Source of the DNA: Pararhizobium sp. A13
Lineage (GTDB): Bacteria; Pseudomonadota; Alphaproteobacteria; Rhizobiales; Rhizobiaceae
Reading direction: 5' to 3'
Assembly: GCF_040126305.1 (NCBI RefSeq)
Contig: NZ_CP149510.1
Location: 2,181,001-2,245,000 of the forward strand
DNA: 64,000 bases
Positions 57,309-64,000 of the stretch are shown piece after piece. A program made the translations under genes and the position numbers. The notes under the pieces were generated by a model. That model made no database searches. It had not been told where the DNA came from and worked only from the letters and a program-made list of their open reading frames with translations. Every line of letters begins with the position of its first letter. The stretch's first letter is position 1.

Positions 57309-59615
57309 TTGACGAAGAACCTAGACTACTCGCGAAAGGAAAGTGGAGCCAGGGTCGCCAGCAACGACGACACGCAGCGTCTGATGGCCGCAAGCCAACG
57401 CCTGGCGGCGGAAGTCTCGCGCTTGTTCGCGTCCGAACCAGACATCGCCGATCGCCACTATTGGCTCGAGACGATGGTCAACCACGTTCCCGACTACATT
57501 TACGCCAAGGATCTCGAAGGCCGGTTCCTGATCGCCAACCGCGCGACGGTGACCGACAATGGCTTCGAGGAAATGCAGGACCTCATCGGCAAGACCGACT
57601 ACGACCTGCACCCGGCCGAAATGGTCAGCCATATGGCGGCGACGGAACGGCAAGTCATCGAGACGGGGAAGCCGATCTTCGGAATGGAGGAACGGGCGTT
57701 CGTCAGCAAGGGGTACGAGCGCTGGCTGATGACCTCCAAGGTGCCGCTGCGCAACAAGCACGGCGCAACCATCGGCATCGTCGGCGTTTCGCGCGATATC
57801 ACCGACCGCAAGAAGGCCGAACGCCTTCTGCTTGGCCAGGCCCGGCTGCTGGAGATGATTGCCAAGAGCACGCCGCTTGTCGATTTCTTCAACGAACTGA
57901 TCCTCCTGATCGAGGCGCATCTGCCCGGTATCCTCGGTTCCATCCTGCTTCTGTCGGAAGATGGCCGGCATCTGTCGACGGGGGCGGCTCCCGGTCTCGA
58001 CAAGGTCTATTGCGAGGCCGTTCACGGAATTGAAATTGGTCCAAAGGCCGGGTCTTGCGGCACGGCCGCCTGGCGCGGCGAGCCGGTGTTCGTTGCGGAT
58101 ATTCTTTCCGATCCCCTATGGGAGGATGTTGTAGAATTTGTTCGCCTATTCGGCTATCGCTCCTGCTGGTCGACGCCGATCCGTTCCTATCAGGGCAAGG
58201 TGCTTGGAACCTTCGCGCTCTATTCCCGCGAGGTCGGCGTTCCCTCGGCGGAACAGAACGAACTGATTTCGATGGCAGCGCACCTTGCCGGCATCGCCAT
58301 TGAGCGCCGGCAGTCGGAAGAGCGCATCCAGTTCATGGCGCATCACGACGCGCTGACCGGATTGCCGAACCGGGTGCTGTTTGACGAGCGTGTCGCCAGC
58401 GCGCTGCAACAGGCGCGCGCGGCCGGCCAGTCGGTGGCTCTCGCCTTTCTCGATCTCGACAATTTCAAGCTGATCAATGACACGCTCGGCCACCATGCCG
58501 GTGATGAACTCCTGCGTCTCGTCGCGGGCCGCATGCTGGCTTGCGTGCGCAAGTCGGACATGATCGTGCGCGTCGGCGGCGACGAATTCATCATTCTCCT
58601 GACCGGCCTGCCGCCGGACAGCGGCATCGTAACCTCCCGGCTCGAGAATATTCGCGCAGCGATCGGCGCGCCGCTCGTTCTTTCGGGGCGCAGTCTGCAG
58701 GTCAGCTGCAGCATGGGTGTGGTCTGTTATCCCGATCACGGCCAGACGGCGACCGATCTGCTCGCCAATGCCGACGCGGCGATGTATCGGGCCAAGGAAG
58801 TCGGGCGCAACAATCTGCAATTGTTTGACGCCGAAATGGCGAAGAAAGCCCACGAAAGGCTGCTGCGCCACGAGGAACTGCGCGATGCGGTCGCCCGCGG
58901 CGAATTTCTGCTGCACTATCAACCGCAGATGAACCTGAAAACCGGCAGGATCTTTGCCGCCGAGTCGCTCCTGCGCTGGCAGCACCCCGAGCGCGGCCTG
59001 ATCTCGCCGGCGGAAATCATCCCGCTTGCCGAAGAAACCGGCCTGATCGTCCCGATCGGCGACTGGGTGCTGAACGAGGCCTGTCGGCAGAACAAGGCCT
59101 GGCAGGAGGCTGGCCTGCCGCCGATCGTCGTCAGCGTCAACGTGTCTGCCCGCCAGTTCCGGGAACGCAACTGGGTGTCGCGGGTCGCAGAAGCGCTTGC
59201 GGAAAGCGGGCTGGAAGCCCGGTATCTCGAATTGGAACTGACGGAGAGCTTGATCATGCGGGATGTCGGCGCGGCGATCGCCACCATGCACGAGCTTCAG
59301 GCGCTCGGCGTCCATCTCGCCATAGACGATTTCGGCACCGGCTATTCGAGCCTCAGCGCGCTGAAGAGTTTTCCTGTCCGGCGGCTGAAGATCGATCGGT
59401 CCTTCGTTCAGGATATTCCGGGCAACGACGACGACAAGGCGATCACCGGCGCGATCATCTCGCTGGCGCAGAAGCTGCAGATCGAGGTGATTGCAGAAGG
59501 GGTGGAAACCCAGGCGCAGGTCGATTTCCTGCGGGCCAGCGGTTGCCACGACGTGCAGGGCTATTTCGTCAGCCGGCCGGTAACGCCCGCCGCCCTTGCC
59601 ACCCTTTTGGCTTGA
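57309..59615 (+). CDS. PAS-GAF-GGDEF-EAL c-di-GMP protein
   Basis: 768 residues if it starts at TTG 57309 (GGAGG five bases upstream); the frame opens at GTG 57285. Domains are PAS (about 50-175, YIYAKDLEGRFLIANRATVT), GAF (about 190-335, GTAAWRGEPVFVADILSDPL), GGDEF (about 345-500, intact VGGDEF with an RKSD I-site five residues before it) and EAL (about 515-765; ESLLRW, NVSARQF, ELTES, DDFGTGYSSLS, KIDRSFVQD, AEGVETQAQ). Both active sites look complete, so it could make and degrade c-di-GMP. It is probably cytoplasmic. Confidence 0.94.
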   Translation: MTKNLDYSRKESGARVASNDDTQRLMAASQRLAAEVSRLFASEPDIADRHYWLETMVNHVPDYIYAKDLEGRFLIANRATVTDNGFEEMQDLIGKTDYDLHPAEMVSHMAATERQVIETGKPIFGMEERAFVSKGYERWLMTSKVPLRNKHGATIGIVGVSRDITDRKKAERLLLGQARLLEMIAKSTPLVDFFNELILLIEAHLPGILGSILLLSEDGRHLSTGAAPGLDKVYCEAVHGIEIGPKAGSCGTAAWRGEPVFVADILSDPLWEDVVEFVRLFGYRSCWSTPIRSYQGKVLGTFALYSREVGVPSAEQNELISMAAHLAGIAIERRQSEERIQFMAHHDALTGLPNRVLFDERVASALQQARAAGQSVALAFLDLDNFKLINDTLGHHAGDELLRLVAGRMLACVRKSDMIVRVGGDEFIILLTGLPPDSGIVTSRLENIRAAIGAPLVLSGRSLQVSCSMGVVCYPDHGQTATDLLANADAAMYRAKEVGRNNLQLFDAEMAKKAHERLLRHEELRDAVARGEFLLHYQPQMNLKTGRIFAAESLLRWQHPERGLISPAEIIPLAEETGLIVPIGDWVLNEACRQNKAWQEAGLPPIVVSVNVSARQFRERNWVSRVAEALAESGLEARYLELELTESLIMRDVGAAIATMHELQALGVHLAIDDFGTGYSSLSALKSFPVRRLKIDRSFVQDIPGNDDDKAITGAIISLAQKLQIEVIAEGVETQAQVDFLRASGCHDVQGYFVSRPVTPAALATLLA

Positions 59616-59819
59616 TCGCGCCTCCGGACTGTTGCGCACTGGACACGGTCGATAGACGCTCTCATAGTCGTGAAGAGCCTTGATCGGCGCAAGCCCCGAT
59701 CCAGCCGCAATTGCCATACTTGTGGCGGGGACCGGTGGATACTGCCGGAGTAATGTTTTTTGCGTGGCGTCTTCGGCCGCGCCTTCGCTAATCCGCGTCA
59801 ACGACATATATAGAGTTCA

Positions 59820-60605
59820 ATGACACTGTCCAAATCGCTCTCCCGCCGGCAATTTCTCAATATCTCCGGGCTTGCCGTGGCCTCAGCCGGCCTTGCCGGA
59901 TGCACCTCCTCGATGAACACCGACCGGTTCCGTGCCGAAACCGCGCCCTATTTCCGCAATCCGGCGCTGGAAGGTCGTTTCAGCGACCCGCGCTACGGGG
60001 CCGAACTGGAGGGGCCGGTCTACGGCGGGGAACCGAGCGGCCTGCCGCTGCAATCGGCCTACTATGCCGAGATGTATGGGCCAAAGGTCGATGATGGTTT
60101 CAACATACCGGCGGTCCCCTATGAGCAGATCGATGCGCGCTTCTATCGCCAGGAGGTGCCCAACACCTTCGGCGAGCGGCCGGGCACGATCATCGTCGAT
60201 ACCGGCGAGCGGTTCCTCTATCTCATCCTGTCCAACGGCTCTGCCATGCGCTACGGCGTCGGCATCGGCCGCGAGGGCTTTGCCTGGTCGGGCAGGGGCG
60301 TGATCCAGTGGAAGCAGAAGTGGCCGCGCTGGAAGCCGCCGAACGAGATGGTGGCCCGCCAGCCGCAACTGGCACAATATTCGATCGCCAATGGCGGCAT
60401 GCCACCGGGCATCGACAATCCGCTCGGTGCACGAGCGATGTACATCTTCCAGAACGGCGAGGACACGCTCTATCGCCTGCACGGATCTCCGGAATGGCAA
60501 TCGATCGGCAAGGCGGTGTCATCAGGCTGCGTGCGCCTGATCAACCAGGACGTCATCGATCTCTACGATCGCGTCCGCAACGGGGCGCCGATTTTGGTGA
60601 TTTGA
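59820..60605 (+). CDS. Tat-exported lipoprotein L,D-transpeptidase (YkuD/ErfK)
   Basis: 261 residues. The N-terminus SLSRRQFLNISGLAVASAGL then AGC combines a twin-arginine signal (SRRQFL) and a lipobox. The catalytic domain has HGSPEWQSIGKAVSSGCVRL, with the catalytic Cys237 in SSGCVRL and the conserved His. LDTs make 3-3 crosslinks in peptidoglycan or attach outer-membrane proteins to it. It is a stand-alone gene. Start at 59820. Confidence 0.94.
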   Translation: MTLSKSLSRRQFLNISGLAVASAGLAGCTSSMNTDRFRAETAPYFRNPALEGRFSDPRYGAELEGPVYGGEPSGLPLQSAYYAEMYGPKVDDGFNIPAVPYEQIDARFYRQEVPNTFGERPGTIIVDTGERFLYLILSNGSAMRYGVGIGREGFAWSGRGVIQWKQKWPRWKPPNEMVARQPQLAQYSIANGGMPPGIDNPLGARAMYIFQNGEDTLYRLHGSPEWQSIGKAVSSGCVRLINQDVIDLYDRVRNGAPILVI

Positions 60606-60679
60606 AACGTCGCGCGTCCCTGAGGCGCGCGCAATGTCAGCGGTGATAGCGGGGTGACAGTCTTTGCGCCCCGCGTTTG

Positions 60680-61057
60680 TCATCCCCCCAGAAGCATCGC
60701 CATCGCCTGCAGGTTCTCCGGCGTCAGCGGCTTTTCGAAATAGCTCTTGACGAAATCATAGCGCAGCGCCCGCTCGCGGTCGGCGGCGCGGTGCGAGCTG
60801 GTCAGCATGGCAACGACCGGCGCGTGCCTGTCGAACTCCCTGGTATAGTGATCGAGGAATTCGAAGCCGTTCATCACGGGCATGTTGATGTCGAGGATGA
60901 TGGCGTCCGGTGTCGTGTTCTTGAGCACGCCCAGCGCCTCCAGCCCGTTCATCGCCTTCAGAACCTTGATCTCGGGATCGAACCTGCGGATGGTATAGGT
61001 GCAGATGAACAGGTCGTTCTCGTCGTCATCGACGGTCAGTATCGATTGCATCCTCAT
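60680..61057 (-). CDS. Single-domain CheY-like response regulator
   Basis: 125 residues. The receiver fold is complete: acidic pocket (LTVDDDENDLF), phosphorylation site Asp56 in ILDINMPVMNG, conserved Thr/Ser (MLTSSHR) and Lys (YFEKPLTPEN). There is no output domain, so it acts by protein interaction or phosphotransfer. The ATG overlaps the stop of the histidine kinase gene by four bases, marking the two as partners. Confidence 0.95.
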   Translation of the reverse strand: MRMQSILTVDDDENDLFICTYTIRRFDPEIKVLKAMNGLEALGVLKNTTPDAIILDINMPVMNGFEFLDHYTREFDRHAPVVAMLTSSHRAADRERALRYDFVKSYFEKPLTPENLQAMAMLLGG

Positions 61058-62991
61058 CTCCTGTTTTCCTCCGGCAATGTCACCGTGAAAATGCTCCCCT
61101 TGTCCTGACGGCGATAGGCGACGGTTCCGCCGAGGTGCTCGACACTCTTGCGCAAGATATAGAGTCCCAGGCCGCTGCCTTGGGCGTGCTGCGGATGGAA
61201 GCGCTTGAACATCTGGAAAAGCTTGGGCTCGTCGGCCGGCGGAATGCCGAGCCCGTTGTCGGCAACGGACAGGATGAAGCGCCCCTTGACGGTAGAGGCC
61301 TGCACGAAGATCTCCGGGACCTGTACTGCCGGATCGTGGAACTTGATCGCATTCGAGAGCAGATTGTCGAGGATGATCTGAAACCGGCTCGCCTTCTTGC
61401 GTACCACCATCGTGTCGGGAATGTCGATATGAACGGTGGAGAGGTGACCGCCATCCATGGGCCGCAGCCTGTCGACCGTTTCGCGCACGGCGCGCGCAAC
61501 GGCGATCGTGCTTTCCGGCTCGTCCAAGACCTTGGTGCGGGTGAGAAAGATGATGTTCTGGATCAGATTGTCGAGCTTGCGGAAACTCTGCTCGATTCGC
61601 GTCAGAATCGGCTCCAGTTCGACCACGCTCGCCCCTTGCCGGATCATGTCATGGGTGATCCAGATCAGCCCAAGCGAGGACGCGATCGGCGAACGCAGGT
61701 CGTGCGAGGTCCTGTAGGCGAATTCCTCCAACTCTGCATTGGCTTCGAGAATTTCGCGCTCATATTGCTTGCGCTCAGAAATATCGCGCACGATGCCGCT
61801 GTAGAGCACCTGATGGTCGAGATCGATCCGGGCGACAGACAGGTCGACTGGGAAGGTGGTGCCGTCCTTGCGTTGCCCCTCGGCCTCGCGACCGACGCCG
61901 ATCACCTTGGCCTCGCCGGTCGTCCTGTAGTTCGCCAGATACTGGTCGTGCTGGTCGTGATAGGGCGCCGGCATCAGCATCTTGATGTTGTGGCCGATCA
62001 TCTCGCCGACGGCGTAGCCGAAGATCTTTTCGCAGGCCGGATTGACCGACAGGATGGTGCCGCGGTCGTCGATGGTGATAAAGCCGTCAACGGCGGTATC
62101 GATGATGGCCGCCAGCCGCTTCCGGCTCACGTCCAGCTGTATCGCCATCTTCCGTGACCGTTCCGAACTTCGAAAGGCGTAGGCGATCAGGCCGGCATAG
62201 ACCGCGCCAGAGAGCAGAAGAACGGCGAGCAGCGTCGAACGCGCATTGCTGTGCTCGGTTGCCGGCAGTTCTTCCGTAAACAGGACCTCCTGCCTGAGTA
62301 ACTCGACATAGGTGAGGCTCAGTAGAAGAAAATAGCTTGCCGCCGCCAGCGTCGCGGCGACCACGGGCGGGTGATAACCGAGCTGTCCGATGCCGGCAAA
62401 GATCAGCCCTGTCGAGAGCCCGACAAAACAGAAGGCCGTGTGTGGCGACATGCGCGCCAGCGGCAGCCAGTCATGGGTGGTCGTGATGCTGAGAAGGTAG
62501 CCGAGCAGGGCACTGGACGAGATCATGAACACGGCGGCTGCAAGAACGATCCGGATCTGCGACGGGCGGCCGAGCACGCCGCTGATGAGGATCGCCGCGT
62601 TGATCAGCACGAAGCAGAGGGCGGTGTTGGGCGCCATGCGGCCCGCAAGATTGGTGCCGACCGTCACAAACGGCTCGATGAACAGCTGGTCGATGTTGAG
62701 ATCGACGTCAAATACATGTTCCGCCAGGGTCGCGGCCGCAAGCAGGCCAGCAAGGCTTGCGGCAAGGATGGACGGACGCGGCGCATTCGACTGCAACAGG
62801 TACATCGCGCTGCCCGAGAGCACGAAACAGAGCGCCGTGTTGAATTGCATCGCAAAGAGGGTCGGCACCGTCACGGCAAGATCGACCGGACGGACGAACC
62901 AGAGCGCCATGACCGTCGCGCCGATGACGATGCTGACCCATCCCGTCAGCATGCCGGATAACTTCGCTAGATGATTCTGGCGCAACGGCAT
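61054..62991 (-). CDS. Membrane histidine kinase with a FixL-like PAS domain
   Basis: 645 residues. About eight transmembrane helices lie in residues 15-275. A triplicated motif sits in them: MQFNTALCFVLSG (~48), MAPNTALCFVLIN (~119) and MSPHTAFCFVGLS (~181). A PAS domain (about 290-410) contains His348 (HDQHDQYLANYRTT) and Arg368 (VIGVGREAEG), spaced as the haem His200 and Arg220 of FixL. HisKA-like segment with His430 (YRTSHDLRSPIASSLG) and HATPase_c (NLLSNAIKF, DNGLGIP, GSGLGLYILR) follow. It is coupled to the response regulator downstream. Confidence 0.9.
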   Translation of the reverse strand: MPLRQNHLAKLSGMLTGWVSIVIGATVMALWFVRPVDLAVTVPTLFAMQFNTALCFVLSGSAMYLLQSNAPRPSILAASLAGLLAAATLAEHVFDVDLNIDQLFIEPFVTVGTNLAGRMAPNTALCFVLINAAILISGVLGRPSQIRIVLAAAVFMISSSALLGYLLSITTTHDWLPLARMSPHTAFCFVGLSTGLIFAGIGQLGYHPPVVAATLAAASYFLLLSLTYVELLRQEVLFTEELPATEHSNARSTLLAVLLLSGAVYAGLIAYAFRSSERSRKMAIQLDVSRKRLAAIIDTAVDGFITIDDRGTILSVNPACEKIFGYAVGEMIGHNIKMLMPAPYHDQHDQYLANYRTTGEAKVIGVGREAEGQRKDGTTFPVDLSVARIDLDHQVLYSGIVRDISERKQYEREILEANAELEEFAYRTSHDLRSPIASSLGLIWITHDMIRQGASVVELEPILTRIEQSFRKLDNLIQNIIFLTRTKVLDEPESTIAVARAVRETVDRLRPMDGGHLSTVHIDIPDTMVVRKKASRFQIILDNLLSNAIKFHDPAVQVPEIFVQASTVKGRFILSVADNGLGIPPADEPKLFQMFKRFHPQHAQGSGLGLYILRKSVEHLGGTVAYRRQDKGSIFTVTLPEENRR

Positions 62992-63066
62992 CGTCTCCCA
63001 GCGATCAGAATCGCTGAATGTGAATAGTAGCGCACCGGTTGTATAATGGAAGGGTGAGGCGGCGTT

Positions 63067-63546
63067 CTAAGCGCTCTGGTTCTCGTCAAGATGTCGGTTG
63101 AGGTCATGAAGCGCGGAGCGCAGGGCTGCTGCTTCCTTCATGCTGCATCCGGTCGCCTTGCCGATTTCCATCAGGATCCCGAAGGCCTCGGTCTTCAGCG
63201 CCACGCCTTTTTCCGTCAGGGCGACGATCACCTGCCGCTCGTCGCCCTTGTCGCGCGTGCGGCTGACGAAGCCGGCCGTTTCCAGCCGCTTGAGCAGCGG
63301 CGAGAGTGTACCGGAATCCAGCCCCAGCTCCTCGCCAATGCCCTTGACCGTCCTGTTGTCGTCCTGCCAGAGCGCCAGAAGCACGAGATATTGCGGATAG
63401 GTCAGCCCGAAGCGGTCGAGCAGCGGCTTGTAGGTGCGGTTGAACGCATGCGCCACGGAATAGACGGCGAAACAGAGCTGCTGGCCAAGCGCCAGCGCCT
63501 CGCCATCCTTGAGATCGTCTTTACGCATGTCACTATCGTCGGTCAT
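63067..63546 (-). CDS. ohrR: Organic-peroxide sensor OhrR (MarR family)
   Basis: 159 residues from the ATG at 63546 (GAGGA eight bases upstream); the frame extends upstream to 63582 without support. The reactive cysteine of OhrR is Cys25 in ALGQQLCFAVYSVAHAFNR. The winged helix is GLTYPQYLVLLALWQDDNRT with LGLDSGTLSPLLKRLETAGF. Only one conserved N-terminal Cys is present, though GCSMKEA has a second one. Oxidation by organic hydroperoxides releases it from DNA. It is divergent from ohr. Confidence 0.96.
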   Translation of the reverse strand: MTDDSDMRKDDLKDGEALALGQQLCFAVYSVAHAFNRTYKPLLDRFGLTYPQYLVLLALWQDDNRTVKGIGEELGLDSGTLSPLLKRLETAGFVSRTRDKGDERQVIVALTEKGVALKTEAFGILMEIGKATGCSMKEAAALRSALHDLNRHLDENQSA

Positions 63547-63681
63547 ACCGCGTATCCTCGCAGTTTTGGCGACGGTTTGCAATTTGCAAAATTATATTGC
63601 GTCAAATTAAATTATGCGCTATTGAAAATCCCGACAGCAAATTGCCCCGCAATCAACCGCCTGGAACCAAGGAGACAGACC
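63547..63681. promoter_or_regulatory. ohrR-ohr divergent promoter and operator region
   Basis: This AT-rich region has TTGCAA-TTTGCAA around 63577-63590 and further AAATT-rich copies to about 63615. It is the expected site of OhrR binding, controlling both genes. Confidence 0.65.
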
Positions 63682-64000
63682 ATGCCCATCCTCTACACCA
63701 CAAAGGCATCCGCAACCGGTGGCCGCGCCGGCCGCGCCGTCAGCGAAAACGGCGTTCTCGATGTGACGCTGACCGTTCCGAAGGAACTCGGCGGCGACGG
63801 CGCAACCGGCACCAATCCGGAACAGCTCTTCGCGGCCGGCTATTCCGCCTGCTTCCTCGGCGCGCTGAAGTTCGTCGCCGGCAAGGAAAAAGTGAAGATC
63901 CCGGATGACGCCACCGTGACCGCAACCGTCGGCATCGGCCCGCGCGAGGACGGCACCGGCTTCTACATCAACCCGTCGATTTCCGTGAACCTGCCAGGCA
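63682..64000 (+). CDS. ohr: Organic hydroperoxide resistance protein Ohr (3' end outside window)
   Basis: 106 codons are visible before the window ends. AAGGAGACAGACC precedes the ATG. MPILYTTKASATGGRAGRAV, ATGTNPEQLFAAGYSACFLG and the peroxidatic Cys57 identify it as Ohr of the OsmC/Ohr family. Ohr reduces organic hydroperoxides with lipoylated proteins. The second catalytic cysteine lies beyond the window end. Confidence 0.96.
   Translation, partial: MPILYTTKASATGGRAGRAVSENGVLDVTLTVPKELGGDGATGTNPEQLFAAGYSACFLGALKFVAGKEKVKIPDDATVTATVGIGPREDGTGFYINPSISVNLPG

Overview
The window is high-GC alphaproteobacterial chromosome, most likely from the Rhizobiaceae (Rhizobium/Agrobacterium/Ensifer side). 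The reasons are the betICBA choline/choline-sulfate operon, the divergent ohrR/ohr pair, a Rhizobium etli-type L-asparaginase, palindromic intergenic repeats of the kind common in rhizobia, and smc sitting close to ppdK. Nearly all genes have housekeeping-like codon use. No CRISPR array, rRNA operon, replication origin or prophage was seen. Two tRNA genes are present: Gln(TTG) and Pro(CGG).

Layout: 1-8.3 kb holds the 3' part of smc, two tandem genes for exported caspase-like / peptidoglycan-binding / C-type-lectin-fold proteins, and a PAS-GGDEF diguanylate cyclase. 8.4-18 kb holds ppdK, a dead VapBC-type toxin-antitoxin pair, an exported alpha/beta hydrolase, small lipoprotein and hypothetical genes, and a tightly overlapping four-gene operon (cupin, MBL hydrolase, DCC oxidoreductase, saccharopine-dehydrogenase-like). 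18.35-27.93 kb is an apparent genomic island. It is bounded by tRNA-Gln and an imperfect copy of that tRNA's 3' end, and carries redox and detoxification genes (cytochrome P460, CMD, esterase, MFS pump, cupin, LysR, two aldo-keto reductases), an internally deleted alcohol dehydrogenase and a frameshifted AraC regulator. 28-32.7 kb holds small genes, a RibD-like reductase, a lipoprotein and tRNA-Pro. 32.7-36 kb is the sulfate-assimilation set cysH-cysD-cysN. 36.3-38.5 kb holds a DUF6152-like/membrane gene pair, an RTX protein and a ParE-like scrap. 38.5-44 kb is betI-betC-betB-betA. 44-48.4 kb holds an HdeD-like protein, an EAL-CBS-GGDDF protein behind a PHO-box-like site, and a quinone oxidoreductase. 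48.4-49.5 kb is a scrap zone with a terminator-ended small transcript, an IS200/IS605 remnant and a fused ParD-ParE ORF. 49.5-55.7 kb holds a DUF3750 protein, asparaginase, a DeoR regulator divergent from a DUF4406-like gene, two GSTs, YjbR and a LysR regulator. 55.7-64 kb holds an exported beta-helix protein, a PAS-GAF-GGDEF-EAL protein, a Tat L,D-transpeptidase, a histidine kinase with a FixL-like PAS plus its single-domain response regulator, and ohrR/ohr cut by the window edge.

How the genes work together: choline-O-sulfate is converted to choline, betaine aldehyde and glycine betaine by BetC, BetA and BetB under BetI. Sulfate is activated to APS by CysDN and reduced by CysH. PpdK interconverts pyruvate and PEP, and a CTGC-N3-GCAG palindrome upstream hints at control by a PhaR/AniA-type regulator. 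Three c-di-GMP proteins give several inputs to second-messenger control.

The most unusual items are the tandem caspase-lectin genes with a diverged copy of the smc tail between them, the tRNA-Gln island, the in-frame-deleted dehydrogenase that still overlaps the next start codon, the haem-PAS kinase with a triplicated membrane motif, and the number of toxin-antitoxin relics.
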